In this document: piece after piece, positions 35,049-45,838 of the stretch
Layout of the letters: each line of letters opens with the position of its first letter
How positions within the stretch are numbered: the first letter of the stretch is position 1
Source: CAJXYS01 sp913063035
Lineage (GTDB): Bacteria > Pseudomonadota > Alphaproteobacteria > Rhodobacterales > Rhodobacteraceae
Direction: 5' to 3'
NCBI RefSeq assembly: GCF_050586465.1
Contig: NZ_JBOCEG010000001.1
Coordinates: forward strand, 186,001-250,000
Length of the DNA: 64,000 nt
Position numbers and translations under genes: made by a program
Notes under the pieces: model-generated
Told to the model about the DNA's origin: nothing
Database searches by the model: none
Seen by the model: the letters and a program-made list of their open reading frames with translations, nothing else

Positions 35049-35840
35049 TCAGGCGCGGTGCGCGCCGTCGGCAAGGCCGCGGACGAAATCCAGGATCTCG
35101 CCCACCGGGCGCTGCTCCTCGATCTGCTTGACGATGGCCGATCCGACCACCGCGCCGTCGGCCACGCCGGCGATCGCCTCGGCGGCCGCCGGGGTCTTGA
35201 TGCCGAAGCCGACGATCAGCGGCAGGTCGGTCTGCGACTTGATCCGCGCGACCTCGGGGCCGACATCCGCCGCCTGCGCCTCGGCCGATCCGGTGATGCC
35301 CGTGATCGAGACGTAGTAGACGAAGCCGCTCGTGTTCTGCAGCACCTTGGGCAGGCGCCTGTCGTCGGTCGTCGGCGTCGCCAGACGGATGAAGTTGAGC
35401 CCCGCATTCTGCGCCGGGATGCAGAGTTCCGCGTCTTCCTCGGGGGGCAGGTCGACCACGATCAGCCCGTCGATCCCCGCGTCGCGCGCGTCGTCCAGGA
35501 ACTGCGCGACGCCGTGATTGTAGATCGGGTTGTAATATCCCATCATCACGATCGGGGTCGTCGCGTCCTCCTTCCGGAAGCTTCGCGCCATCTCGAGGGT
35601 CTTCCTGAGCGTCTGCCCGGCCTCGAGCGCGCGCTGCCCGGCCAGCTGGATCGTCGGGCCGTCGGCCATCGGGTCGGTGAAAGGCATGCCCAGTTCGATG
35701 ATGTCGACGCCCGCGCCCGGCAGGCCCCTCACCAGTTCCAGCGAGGTGTCATAGTCCGGGTCCCCGGCCATGATGTAGGCCACGAAGGCTTTCTTCCCTT
35801 CGGCCTTCAGCCGCGCGAACGTGTCGTCGATCCTGGTCAT
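35049..35840 (-). CDS. trpA: Tryptophan synthase, alpha chain
   Basis: Cleaves indole-3-glycerol phosphate to indole for TrpB; 263 residues. The catalytic Glu and Asp are in IIELGMPFTDPMADGPTIQ, and the phosphate-binding glycines in ITGITGSAEA and IVGFGIKTPAAAE. It is unlinked from trpFB, about 7.3 kb away and on the opposite strand. The ychF gene diverges 125 bp upstream. Confidence 0.96.
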   Translation of the reverse strand: MTRIDDTFARLKAEGKKAFVAYIMAGDPDYDTSLELVRGLPGAGVDIIELGMPFTDPMADGPTIQLAGQRALEAGQTLRKTLEMARSFRKEDATTPIVMMGYYNPIYNHGVAQFLDDARDAGIDGLIVVDLPPEEDAELCIPAQNAGLNFIRLATPTTDDRRLPKVLQNTSGFVYYVSITGITGSAEAQAADVGPEVARIKSQTDLPLIVGFGIKTPAAAEAIAGVADGAVVGSAIVKQIEEQRPVGEILDFVRGLADGAHRA

Positions 35841-35965
35841 GTCCCGTCCCTCGTGCCCGATCTCCCCCGCGGTTTGCGACAGTGCGCGCGGAAAATCAAT
35901 GGCCGCCTTGACGCGGGGCGCGCCCGCACCCTACATGCCCGCGGATCGAAAGCGAGGATGCGAGC

Positions 35966-37063
35966 ATGGGCTTCAAGACCGGGATCGTCGGGCTGCCGAA
36001 CGTGGGCAAGTCGACATTGTTCAATGCGCTGACCCGGACGGCGGCCGCGCAGGCGGAAAACTTTCCCTTCTGCACGATCGAGCCCAATGTCGGCGAGGTC
36101 GCCGTGCCCGACCCGCGGCTCGAGAAGCTGGCCGAAATCGCGCAGTCGCGCCAGGTCATCCCGACGCGGCTGACCTTCGTCGACATCGCCGGGCTGGTGA
36201 AGGGCGCCAGCAAGGGCGAGGGGCTCGGCAACCAGTTTCTCGCCAATATCCGCGAGGTCGATGCCATCGCCCATGTGCTGCGCTGCTTCGAGGAAGAGGA
36301 CGTTACCCATGTCGAGGGCCGCGTCGACCCGATCGCCGATGCCGAGGTGATCGAGACCGAGCTGATGCTGGCCGACATGGACTCCATCGAGAAGCGGCTC
36401 CAGGGGCTCGTGCGCAAGCTCAAGGGCGGCGACAAGGAGGCCCAGCAGCAGGACCGGCTGCTGCGCGCCGCGCTGGCGGCGCTGGAAGAGGGCCGCCCGG
36501 CCCGCACCGTCGAGGTGGCGCAGGAAGACGCCAAGGCCTGGGCGATGCTGCAACTGCTGACGTCGAAACCGATCCTGTATGTCTGCAACGTCGAGGAAAG
36601 CGCGGCCGGGACCGGCAACGCCCATTCCGACCGCGTCGCGGAAAAGGCCGCGGCCGAAGGTGCGGCGCATGTGGTGATCTCCGCCAGGATCGAGGAGGAG
36701 ATCAGCCAGCTCGACGCCGAGGACGCCGAGATGTTCATGGAGGAGCTCGGGCTGAAAGAGGCCGGGCTCGACCGGATGATCCGCGCCGGCTACGACCTGC
36801 TGGGGCTGCAGACCTATTTCACCGTCGGCCCCAAGGAGGCGCGCGCCTGGACCATCTCGCGGGGCACCCGCGCGCCGCAGGCCGCCGGCGTGATCCACGG
36901 GGATTTCGAACGCGGCTTCATCCGTGCCGAGACCATCGCCTATGACGATTTCGTCGCCTGTGGCGGCGAGCAGGGCGCCAAGGAAGCCGGCAAGATGCGC
37001 GTCGAGGGCAAGACCTATGTCGTTCAGGACGGCGACGTGATGCATTTCCTCTTCAACGCCTGA
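35966..37063 (+). CDS. ychF: Redox-regulated ATPase/GTPase YchF
   Basis: Obg-family P-loop protein, 365 residues, the universal YchF length. G1 is GLPNVGKSTLFNAL, then NFPFCTIEPNVG and DIAGLVKGASKGEGLGNQFL. A coiled-coil insert follows, and the C-terminal TGS domain holds FTVGPKEARAWTISRGT and HGDFERGFIRAET. YchF hydrolyses ATP preferentially and associates with ribosomes. No operon partner is evident. Confidence 0.96.
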   Translation: MGFKTGIVGLPNVGKSTLFNALTRTAAAQAENFPFCTIEPNVGEVAVPDPRLEKLAEIAQSRQVIPTRLTFVDIAGLVKGASKGEGLGNQFLANIREVDAIAHVLRCFEEEDVTHVEGRVDPIADAEVIETELMLADMDSIEKRLQGLVRKLKGGDKEAQQQDRLLRAALAALEEGRPARTVEVAQEDAKAWAMLQLLTSKPILYVCNVEESAAGTGNAHSDRVAEKAAAEGAAHVVISARIEEEISQLDAEDAEMFMEELGLKEAGLDRMIRAGYDLLGLQTYFTVGPKEARAWTISRGTRAPQAAGVIHGDFERGFIRAETIAYDDFVACGGEQGAKEAGKMRVEGKTYVVQDGDVMHFLFNA

Positions 37064-37121
37064 CGCGGCGCGTCCGCGCAGGGGCGTTGGTGCGCCGGCC
37101 GCCATGGGTTAGGGTCGCCCC

Positions 37122-37784
37122 ATGCGCACGCTGTTCGCCCCCCGCGCCGAAAACGCCTACAGCCGGGCCGAACGGCTCAGCGATGCCGGCATCCACGTCG
37201 CCGGGCTGGTCGCCGTGGCGGTCGGCGTGCCGGCGCTGGTGATGCTTGCCGTGGTGCTGCGCGGGGACCTGCCGGCGGTGCTGGGTGCCGCGGTTTACGG
37301 GGCGACCCTGTTCGCGATGATCCTCTGCTCGGCGCTCTATCACATGGTGCCCAGGCCCGGCTGGAAAGGCGTGCTGCGCCGGCTCGATCACTCGGCCATC
37401 TACTGGAAGATCGCCGGCACCTACACGCCCTTTACGGTGCTTTCCGGGCAGGGTGCCGGGCTGCTGGCGGCGCTGTGGGGGGCTGCGGCCTTCGGCACGG
37501 CGCTGCGGGTCTTTGCCGCCGGGCGGTACCGCTGGCTCGCGCTCTCGCTCTATCTGGCGATGGGCTGGGCCGGGCTGGTGGCGGGCTGGCCGATGCTCGG
37601 GACCCTCTCGGGGCCGGTGCTGGCGCTGATCGTGACGGGGGGCGTGCTCTACACCGTGGGGGTGGTCTTCTTTCTGCTGGAAAGCCTGCCGTTTCACAAT
37701 ACGATCTGGCACGGTTTCGTCCTCGCGGCCAGCCTGCTTTTCTTCGCGGCGGTGAACCTGCATCTTGTCGAGACCGCGACCTGA
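37122..37784 (+). CDS. PAQR / hemolysin III family membrane protein
   Basis: Seven-span membrane protein of 220 residues of the YqfA/hemolysin III group. The conserved SALYHMV near the second/third span, RRLDHSAIYWKIAGTYTPF, and a C-terminal HNTIWHGFVLAASLLFFAAV with late histidines form the putative zinc site of PAQR proteins. Biological role in bacteria is unclear; the hemolysin name is historical. It starts 58 bp after ychF. Confidence 0.87.
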   Translation: MRTLFAPRAENAYSRAERLSDAGIHVAGLVAVAVGVPALVMLAVVLRGDLPAVLGAAVYGATLFAMILCSALYHMVPRPGWKGVLRRLDHSAIYWKIAGTYTPFTVLSGQGAGLLAALWGAAAFGTALRVFAAGRYRWLALSLYLAMGWAGLVAGWPMLGTLSGPVLALIVTGGVLYTVGVVFFLLESLPFHNTIWHGFVLAASLLFFAAVNLHLVETAT

Positions 37785-37854
37785 TCCCGGCGGCCCTTGA
37801 CGCCCCGGCGCGGCTGTGGTCCGCAGCCTTCCGAAGTCATCCGAGGAGCCGCGC

Positions 37855-38511
37855 ATGCTGATACGACCCGTGGGAACCGGCGAACGCGTCCCCGGCCCGC
37901 TGCTGGCGCTGGTCGGCGCCATCGTGGTGATCGAACTGGCGCTCTCGGCCGCGGATCGGGGGCTTTTCGGCGGGATCGACTGGCGGCGCGCGGCGCTGGT
38001 CTACGGCGCCTTCTGGGAGCCGCTGCTCGATGGCCGGCTGCGTCCGGCCTTTGCCCTGCAACCCTACACGATGTTCCTGAGCCATGCCTTCCTTCATGGC
38101 GGACTGCTTCATGTCGCGATGAACGGGGTGATCCTGCTGTCGCTCGGCAAGTTCGTGGCCGAGCAGACCGGGGTCTGGCCGCTGATGCTGCTGCTCGCGG
38201 CGGCGGCGGTCGGCGGCGGCGTCGGCTTCGGGCTGCTGGCCGAGGCCGACGCGCCGATGATCGGGGCCTCGGGCGCGGTTTTCGGATTGCTCGGGCTCTG
38301 GCAATACTGGGAGGCGACGGCGCGCCGGCGCATGGGGCTGACGCTCGCGCCGGTGCTGCAGACCCTGGCCGGCCTCGTGGTGCTGAACGTGCTGATCGCG
38401 ATCCTGGTGCAGGGGGCGCTGGCCTGGCAGGCGCACCTGGGCGGCTTCGTCGCGGGGGCGGCGCTGGGCCCGGTGATGACCGGCTTCGCCCGGCGCCACC
38501 GCGGCGGATGA
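37855..38511 (+). CDS. Rhomboid family intramembrane serine protease
   Basis: Polytopic inner-membrane protease of 218 residues. The core has HAFLHGGLLHVAMNGV with the oxyanion Asn, the catalytic Ser in GASGAVFGLLGL and the catalytic His in QAHLGGFVAGA, so the Ser-His dyad is intact. ATG at 37855 has GAGGAG upstream and a short cytosolic N-tail before the first span. Substrates unknown. It follows the PAQR gene in the same direction. Confidence 0.9.
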   Translation: MLIRPVGTGERVPGPLLALVGAIVVIELALSAADRGLFGGIDWRRAALVYGAFWEPLLDGRLRPAFALQPYTMFLSHAFLHGGLLHVAMNGVILLSLGKFVAEQTGVWPLMLLLAAAAVGGGVGFGLLAEADAPMIGASGAVFGLLGLWQYWEATARRRMGLTLAPVLQTLAGLVVLNVLIAILVQGALAWQAHLGGFVAGAALGPVMTGFARRHRGG

Positions 38512-38607
38512 GCGCGGCGCCGGGCCGGGCGCGCCCTTGCCGCCGGGCCCTGTCATCTTGAAGCCTGCTCCGCAGGCCCGTCGGCGACTTCGATAGGGGG
38601 AACCCGC

Positions 38608-39591
38608 ATGATCGGACTGGAACTCGTCATCGGTCTCGCGCTGCTGCTCGGCGGCGGCGAAGCGCTGGTCCGGGGCAGCGTCGCGGCGGCAACGCGGCTC
38701 GGGGTGTCCAAGCTGGTGATCGGGCTGACGCTCGTCGGGTTCGGGACCTCGATGCCGGAACTGGTGGCGAGCCTGCGGGCGGCGCTGGCCGGGTCCCCGG
38801 GGGTCGCCATGGGCAATGTCGTCGGCAGCAACATCGCCAACGTCCTGCTGATCCTTGGCCTTGCCGCCGTGATCCTGCCGATCGCCGTCGACCGACGGGC
38901 GCTCCGCCGGGACGGGGCGGTGCTGCTGGCGGCCAGCGCGGCCATGACCGCCCTTGTGCTCGTCGGCACCATCGGGCGCGCGGCGGGCGGCGCCTTTCTC
39001 GGCGCGCTCGTGGTCTACACCGTGGCGACCTATCTTCTCGAACGCCGCCGCGCCAGCCCGGTGACCGATCTCTATGCCGCCGAAGCCGATGAATTCGCCG
39101 AGCGGCCGATCTCGATGGGGCTGGCGATCGTCCTCACGCTGGGCGGCATCGCGGGCGTGATCATCGGCGCGGACCTGTTGGTCGGGTCCGCCATCGCGAT
39201 CGCGAGTGCGGCGGGGGTGTCCGAGGCGGTGATCGGGCTGACGCTGGTCGCGGTCGGCACCTCGCTGCCGGAACTCGTCACCTCGGTGCTCGCGGCGGTG
39301 CGCAGGCACGGGGACGTGGCCTTCGGCAACGTGATCGGCAGCAACATCTTCAACCTGCTTGGCATCGCGGGGACGACGGCCCTGGTCTCGCCGCTCACCG
39401 TCCCGGCCCAGATCGCGCGTTTCGACGTCTGGATCATGCTCGGCGCGGCGGTGGCGCTGACCGTGTTCGCGGTCACCGCGGCGCGCATCAGCCGGACCGA
39501 GGGGATGGTTCTTCTTGCGGGCTATGCGCTTTACCTGGCCGTGCAGATCGTCCCCGGTCTGCGCGCGCCGCTTGGGCTGGCCGCGCTCTGA
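38608..39591 (+). CDS. Calcium/sodium antiporter (CaCA family, YrbG-like)
   Basis: Ten-span cation/Ca2+ exchanger of 327 residues. The two inverted alpha-repeats are evident: GFGTSMPELVASLRAALAG with GNVVGSNIANVLLILG in the first half, and AVGTSLPELVTSVLAAV with GNVIGSNIFNLLGI in the second. Acidic ligands in both SMPEL/SLPEL motifs are kept. Whether Na+ or H+ is the counter-ion is not decided by sequence. Convergent with the next permease. Confidence 0.92.
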   Translation: MIGLELVIGLALLLGGGEALVRGSVAAATRLGVSKLVIGLTLVGFGTSMPELVASLRAALAGSPGVAMGNVVGSNIANVLLILGLAAVILPIAVDRRALRRDGAVLLAASAAMTALVLVGTIGRAAGGAFLGALVVYTVATYLLERRRASPVTDLYAAEADEFAERPISMGLAIVLTLGGIAGVIIGADLLVGSAIAIASAAGVSEAVIGLTLVAVGTSLPELVTSVLAAVRRHGDVAFGNVIGSNIFNLLGIAGTTALVSPLTVPAQIARFDVWIMLGAAVALTVFAVTAARISRTEGMVLLAGYALYLAVQIVPGLRAPLGLAAL

Positions 39592-39594
39592 CGC

Positions 39595-40992
39595 TCAGCC
39601 AAGCTGGGCGTATACCAGCACCCAGGCCGAGAGGATGATGGCCGCGACGAGGAAGTAACCGCCGTTCCAGCGCAGCCCCACATGCCGGGCGCTCACCTTG
39701 CCGAAGGACCCGATCAGCAGCGTGGTCGCGGTGAAGGGCGAGGTGACGCCGCTCAGCGCCCAGCCGGCCGTGATCGCGACGATGATCGCCGTGGGGGCCA
39801 CGCCAAGCGCCGCGGCCGACGGGATCAGCGGCGCGGCAAGCGTCACCGCGAGGATCGGGTTCATGCCCAGCTGGCCGGCCAGCGGGATGATCCAGACGAA
39901 CGAGACCAGCAGCATCCAGGGGGGCACCGCCGAGAGATCGACGCCCGCGGCGGTCATCAACGGCTGCAAAAGCGGCGCGCCGACGGTGCCGATGTAACCG
40001 GCCATCATCAACAGCACGATCTCGCCGCGGAAGCCTGGAAGCTCGACGAAAACGTAATCGGCCAGGCGTTTCCGGAACCCGGGGCCGGCATGCGCGCCGC
40101 GGGTCTGCAGGACCAGCCACCCGGCCGCCATCAGCGGCACGATCAGGATGACGAGTCCCACCACCCGGATGCCCGTGGCCAGGTGCAGCGTCACGATGCT
40201 GCCCACGAGGATCGCCAGCAGGATCGCCAGCGGCGCCATGCGGTCCCAGCCGCCCTCGGGGCGGACAGCCGGGGGCCGGGGCCCCGAGAGCCTCGGTTTG
40301 AAGATCGAGTCGAGCGCCCATCCGGTCCCGGCCATCAGCACCGAGGTCACGAGACCGGGGATCAGCGCACCGCCCCAGCTTGCGCCGGGGATCAGCGCCG
40401 TCGAGATCGCGACCGCGAAGGACAGCGGCGACCAGGGCAGTGTCGATGTGAACGCCCTCTGGATCGCCAGCAGCATGCGCCGCGTGCGGTGACGGCGGAT
40501 TTCCGGGTCGGCTTCCTCGGCGGCGCTCGCGGTGGCGAGGCTGCCGAGCAGCGCGATGGCCCCGTAATTCAGCACCAGCGCGAACATCTGCCCGCCGACC
40601 GTCAGCGCAAGGTAGCGCCGGCCCGGAGGCTGCTGGGCGAGGAAACGACCGGCCCGCCGGATCGCCGGCGCGGGTTCGGCCGCGCTGCGCAGGGTGGCAA
40701 GCGCGGTGAAGAACGCCCCGATGAAGGCGGCGGTATGGAGGCCGCGCAGCGCCACCGACTCCCAGCCGGGGTCGCGCACCGCAAGGGCCACCGTCATCGC
40801 CACCGCCACGGCCACGAAGGCGGACCGGCCGGGCCGGACCTGCACCGTGAGAAGGGCGGTGACGAGGATCACCAGCGCCGGCAACGCCGGGCGCGCGATC
40901 GCGGCCGCGCCCCATTCGACCAGCACCATGACGGCGGTGGTCAGGACGAGGAGCGCGCCGGTCGCCTTGTCGAGAGGGGTCGCGGGCGTCAT
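39595..40992 (-). CDS. Polytopic membrane permease, substrate unknown
   Basis: 465 residues, more than ten predicted spans. I do not recognise a precise family; layout and segments such as MNPILAVTLAAPLIPSAAALG and GWALSGVTSPFTATTLLIGSFGK resemble ion-transporter (citrate/anion/H+ antiporter-like) permeases with two pseudo-symmetric halves. ATG at 40992 is used. Translation could begin at an ATG at 41121, which would add a 43-residue Arg/Ala-rich leader that looks like noncoding GC-rich sequence. Located between the CaCA antiporter and the catabolic locus. Confidence 0.6.
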   Translation of the reverse strand: MTPATPLDKATGALLVLTTAVMVLVEWGAAAIARPALPALVILVTALLTVQVRPGRSAFVAVAVAMTVALAVRDPGWESVALRGLHTAAFIGAFFTALATLRSAAEPAPAIRRAGRFLAQQPPGRRYLALTVGGQMFALVLNYGAIALLGSLATASAAEEADPEIRRHRTRRMLLAIQRAFTSTLPWSPLSFAVAISTALIPGASWGGALIPGLVTSVLMAGTGWALDSIFKPRLSGPRPPAVRPEGGWDRMAPLAILLAILVGSIVTLHLATGIRVVGLVILIVPLMAAGWLVLQTRGAHAGPGFRKRLADYVFVELPGFRGEIVLLMMAGYIGTVGAPLLQPLMTAAGVDLSAVPPWMLLVSFVWIIPLAGQLGMNPILAVTLAAPLIPSAAALGVAPTAIIVAITAGWALSGVTSPFTATTLLIGSFGKVSARHVGLRWNGGYFLVAAIILSAWVLVYAQLG

Positions 40993-41163
40993 GCCCGCGA
41001 AGGTATGGCCCCGAATGCGCGGAACATGCAAGGCGAAGCCGGCCGCGGCCGCGGCGGCGCTACGGATTGCCGATCTTGGTCCCCGTCGCGGCGCCGCGCG
41101 GCGCGCCTCTGTCTTGGCCATCCCGTCGGGGTGGCGAAAGGGTGGGCGCCGCAGCCTTTCGGA

Positions 41164-42048
41164 TCAAACGAGCAGCAGGCGCGGCTCGGCCATCAGGGCC
41201 GCGTAGCGGCTGAGGAAGCGCGCCGCGTCCGCGCCGTTGATCACCCGGTGATCGTAGCTCAGGTCCAGCGGGACCATGGGCACCGGGCGGGGCGTGTCGC
41301 CGTCCCAGGCGGTGACGGTCTCGGTCCGCGTGATGCCCAGGATCGCGACCTCGGGCGGGTTCACTATGGGGGTGAAGGCGGTGCCGCCGATCCCGCCCAG
41401 GTTGGTGATCGTCATCGAGGCGCCGCCCATCTCGTCGGGGGCGATCTTGCGGGCCTGTGCGCGCCCGGCGAGATCGGTGATCTCGGCGGCGATGGTCCAG
41501 ATGCCCTTGGCGTCCGCGTCTCGGATGACCGGCACCATCAGCCCGTGGGGCGTGTCCACGGCGATGCCGATATGCACGTAGTCCTTCAGGATCAGGGTCT
41601 CGCCATCGGCCGAGAGCGAGGCGTTGAACCTCGGAAAGTCCCGCAGGCAGCGCGCCAGGACCGCGACATGGAAGGCCAGCGCGGTCAGCTTCACGCCCCG
41701 CGCGCCGGCCTCGCCCCGGAGCGACTTGCGCAGCGCCTCGACGGCCGAGACGTCGGCGCGATCGTGATGCGTGACCGCGGGGATCAGCGCCTGCGCCGCG
41801 GCCAGGTTCTGCGCCGCGACCCGGGCGAAGCGGCTCATCGGTTCTTCGGTCACGGGGCCATAGGCGGCGTGGTCCACCTCCCAGTAGGAGCGGTCGCCGG
41901 CCGGGGCGGCCCCGGCGGCCGGGGCGGCCCCATCGAGATCCTCGCGCGCGATGGTCTCGCGGCCGAGTTTCCGCGCGAGGTCGTCGAGATCGACGCCCTG
42001 CTCGAGCGCGCGCTTGCGGACCGAGGGGCTGGCGATGACGTCGGACAT
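41164..42048 (-). CDS. 2-oxoacid dehydrogenase acyltransferase (E2) core without lipoyl domain
   Basis: 294 residues. The N-terminal 45 residues form a peripheral-subunit-binding domain (ASPSVRKRALEQGVDLDDLARK). A short Ala/Gly linker leads to a full catalytic domain with FPRFNASLSADG, HIGIAVDTPHGLMVPVIRDAD and the C-terminal DHRVINGADAARFL. The usual E2 motif is DHRVxDG; here the Asp is Asn. No lipoyl domain exists, so it must depend on the separate double-lipoyl protein two genes upstream. Last gene of the leftward catabolic operon, 10 bp after the aldehyde dehydrogenase. Confidence 0.88.
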   Translation of the reverse strand: MSDVIASPSVRKRALEQGVDLDDLARKLGRETIAREDLDGAAPAAGAAPAGDRSYWEVDHAAYGPVTEEPMSRFARVAAQNLAAAQALIPAVTHHDRADVSAVEALRKSLRGEAGARGVKLTALAFHVAVLARCLRDFPRFNASLSADGETLILKDYVHIGIAVDTPHGLMVPVIRDADAKGIWTIAAEITDLAGRAQARKIAPDEMGGASMTITNLGGIGGTAFTPIVNPPEVAILGITRTETVTAWDGDTPRPVPMVPLDLSYDHRVINGADAARFLSRYAALMAEPRLLLV

Positions 42049-42058
42049 GGGAGCCTCC

Positions 42059-43489
<1,431 letters not shown>

Positions 43490-43507
43490 CGGGGAGTCCT
43501 TCATCTG

Positions 43508-44842
43508 TCAGAGCAGGTGGCGGAGCGGCTGCTCCATCCGGCCTGCGAATTCGGTGAGAAGCGTGATCGCCCGGCCGGGCGCAAGCTGCCCCGGCCCGCA
43601 TTCGAGGGTGATCGAGAGCCCGTCGCCGGCGCGCGTGAGCGTCAGGACCGGGGCGGGTTCGGCCCCCATCGCGACGCTTGCGATGGCGCTCTGGCGCAGG
43701 TCGCGCAGCACCAGGTCCGGCGCCGGGGCGTCGGGGTCGTGCGCCGCCCGGCCAAGCGCGGGCCGGTCGGGATCGGCATAGCGCCGCTCGGTTCCGAACC
43801 GCGCCACCGCGACGGTCAGCGGGCCCTCTGCGCCGCTGCGGCGCAGGCTGGCGGCGCCGAGGCCTGCCAGAAGGGCCATGTCGTCGGCCAGGCCGGCGCC
43901 CTCGGCCGCCCAGGCGGCGAAATCCGCGAAGCCGTCCGCGGCGGTTTCCGCAACCAGCCGCTGCGCGGCCGCCGCGGTGCCGGGCGCCGCGGCCGCCTGC
44001 GCGGCAGGCATGCCGCGAAGCGTGTCGAGATCGCGGACATGATAGGGCTGCGGATGGCCTGCCTCGGCCAGCCGGGCGAGGTCGAGGCCCTCTTCCAGCG
44101 CCAGCCGACGCGCCTTGGGCGAGGCGAGGATGCGCCCGCCGGTCCCGGCCGGGGCCGCCGGGGCCGGGCGTGCCGGTGTCTCCGCGTCCGGTGCGGGGGC
44201 GGGCGCGGCGGCGGGGGATGCCGCGGCCGGGGCGGGGGCGCCAGCCGCGGCGTCCGCCCGGCTGCGCGCGACGGGGGCGTCGGGTTTCCCGGCCGCGATG
44301 ATGGCCACGCTTTCGCCCACGGGCACCTCTTCGCCCGCCGCGGCCAGCGTCGCGGCGAGATAGCCGTCATGGCCGGCGGGCACCTCCATCGTGCTCTTGT
44401 CGGTCTCGACCTCGAAGAGCACGTCGTCGGCCGCGACCGCGTCGCCGGGTGCTTTCTGCCAGCTGACGATCAGCCCGCTGTCCTGGGCCATGCCGAGCGC
44501 CGGCATGATGACGGATTGCCCGTCAGGCAGGGCATCGCCCGCGCCATCTTCCGCGGTTTCCGCCGCCGGCGCACCGTCTGCCGCGGGCGGGCCGCTGTCC
44601 TCGGCCGTGTCGGAGATCCGCGCGATCACGCGGCCCACCGGCACGTCGTCGCCGGCCGCGGCCGCGACGTCCGTCAGGAAGCCGCCGCCCTGGGCCTCGA
44701 CCTCCATCGTGGCCTTGTCGGTCTCGACCTCGAAGAGCGCGTCGCCCTCCGTGACCGGGTCGCCCGCCGATTTCAGCCAGCGCACGATCACGCCGCTGTC
44801 CTGCGCCATGCCGAGCGCCGGCATGATCACCTCATGCGGCAT
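43508..44842 (-). CDS. Double-lipoyl protein with degenerate E2-like domain
   Basis: 444 residues. Two lipoyl domains (about 3-78 and 112-186) each carry the lipoylated Lys in VETDKATMEV and VETDKSTMEV. An Ala/Pro linker, a peripheral-subunit-binding-like segment (ASPKARRLALEEGLDLARLAE) and a C-terminal region of about 170 residues follow. The last part still resembles an E2 catalytic domain (DLRQSAIASVAMGAEP), but where DHRVxDG should be it reads ECGPGQLAPG, so it is probably inactive. It overlaps the E1 beta gene by 11 bp. Its role would be a mobile lipoyl carrier for the E2 core encoded downstream. Confidence 0.85.
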   Translation of the reverse strand: MPHEVIMPALGMAQDSGVIVRWLKSAGDPVTEGDALFEVETDKATMEVEAQGGGFLTDVAAAAGDDVPVGRVIARISDTAEDSGPPAADGAPAAETAEDGAGDALPDGQSVIMPALGMAQDSGLIVSWQKAPGDAVAADDVLFEVETDKSTMEVPAGHDGYLAATLAAAGEEVPVGESVAIIAAGKPDAPVARSRADAAAGAPAPAAASPAAAPAPAPDAETPARPAPAAPAGTGGRILASPKARRLALEEGLDLARLAEAGHPQPYHVRDLDTLRGMPAAQAAAAPGTAAAAQRLVAETAADGFADFAAWAAEGAGLADDMALLAGLGAASLRRSGAEGPLTVAVARFGTERRYADPDRPALGRAAHDPDAPAPDLVLRDLRQSAIASVAMGAEPAPVLTLTRAGDGLSITLECGPGQLAPGRAITLLTEFAGRMEQPLRHLL

Positions 44843-45827
44843 GGATCATCTCCCCGGCGCAGAGCTTGCGCGCGTTCTCGACCACGGCCTCGGGCGTCGG
44901 CACGGTCAGGTCCTCGAGCGCAGGCGAAAACGGCACCGGCACGTCCATCGCGCCCATCCGCAGGACCGGCGCGTCGAGGTGGTAGAAGGCCTTCTCCGTC
45001 AGGCGGCTCGCGATCTCGGCGGTGACGCCGTAGCTCTGGTGGCCCTCGTCGATGACGATGGCGCGCGAGGTCTTCTTCACGCTGTCCAGCAGTGTCGCCT
45101 CGTCCAGCGGCACGATGGTGCGCGGGTCGATCACCTCGGCCTCGATGCCCTCGGCGGCGAGCGTCTCGGCGGCCTTCTCGGCCACCTGCACCATCGAGGA
45201 GGTCGCGATCAGCGTGATGTCGCCGCCCTCGCGCTTGACGTTGGCCTCGCCGAAGGGGATCAGGAATTCCCCTTCGGGCACGGGGGCCTTGTCCTGGTAC
45301 ATCAGCTTGTCCTCGAAGATGACGACCGGGTTGTTATCGCGGATCGCCGTCTTCATCAGGCCCTTGGCCTCGTAGGCCGAGGAGGGCAGCGCCACCTTCA
45401 GCCCCGGGATATGCGCCACGAGCGCCTGCAGCGACTGCGAGTGCTGCGCGGCCGAGCGGCGCGTCGCGCCGAGATTCGTGCGCAGCACCATCGGCACCTT
45501 GAGCTTGCCGCCGGACATGTAGTGCTGCTTGGCCGCCTGGTTGCAGAGCTGATCCATCACCAGGTAGATGAAATCGCCGAACATCAGGTCGACGATCGGC
45601 CGCGCCCCGGTCATGGCGGCGCCGACGGCCAGCCCGACGAAGCCCGGCTCGGCGATGGGCGTGTCGATGACGCGGTCGGTGCCGAACTCGTCGACCAGGC
45701 CCGAGAGCACCTTGAAGGGGGTGCCGGCCTCGGCCACGTCCTCGCCGATCAGGAAGACCGTTTCGTCGCGACGCATTTCCTCGGCGATGGCTTCGTTCAC
45801 GGCCTGGGACAGGGTAATCTCTCGCAT
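44832..45827 (-). CDS. 2-oxoacid dehydrogenase E1 component, beta subunit
   Basis: 331 residues, transketolase-type beta chain of a heterotetrameric E1 (pyruvate, acetoin or branched-chain type). It begins MREITLSQAVNEAIAEEMRRD and has LIGEDVAEAGTPFKVLSGL, DTPIAEPGFVGLAVGAAM and YEAKGLMKTAIRDNNPVVIFEDK, all family-typical. It pairs with the alpha subunit 11 bp upstream. Sequence alone cannot separate pyruvate from acetoin or another 2-oxo substrate; the operon context argues against the housekeeping pyruvate complex. Confidence 0.92.
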   Translation of the reverse strand: MREITLSQAVNEAIAEEMRRDETVFLIGEDVAEAGTPFKVLSGLVDEFGTDRVIDTPIAEPGFVGLAVGAAMTGARPIVDLMFGDFIYLVMDQLCNQAAKQHYMSGGKLKVPMVLRTNLGATRRSAAQHSQSLQALVAHIPGLKVALPSSAYEAKGLMKTAIRDNNPVVIFEDKLMYQDKAPVPEGEFLIPFGEANVKREGGDITLIATSSMVQVAEKAAETLAAEGIEAEVIDPRTIVPLDEATLLDSVKKTSRAIVIDEGHQSYGVTAEIASRLTEKAFYHLDAPVLRMGAMDVPVPFSPALEDLTVPTPEAVVENARKLCAGEMIHAA

Positions 45828-45838
45828 CTTATCTCTCC

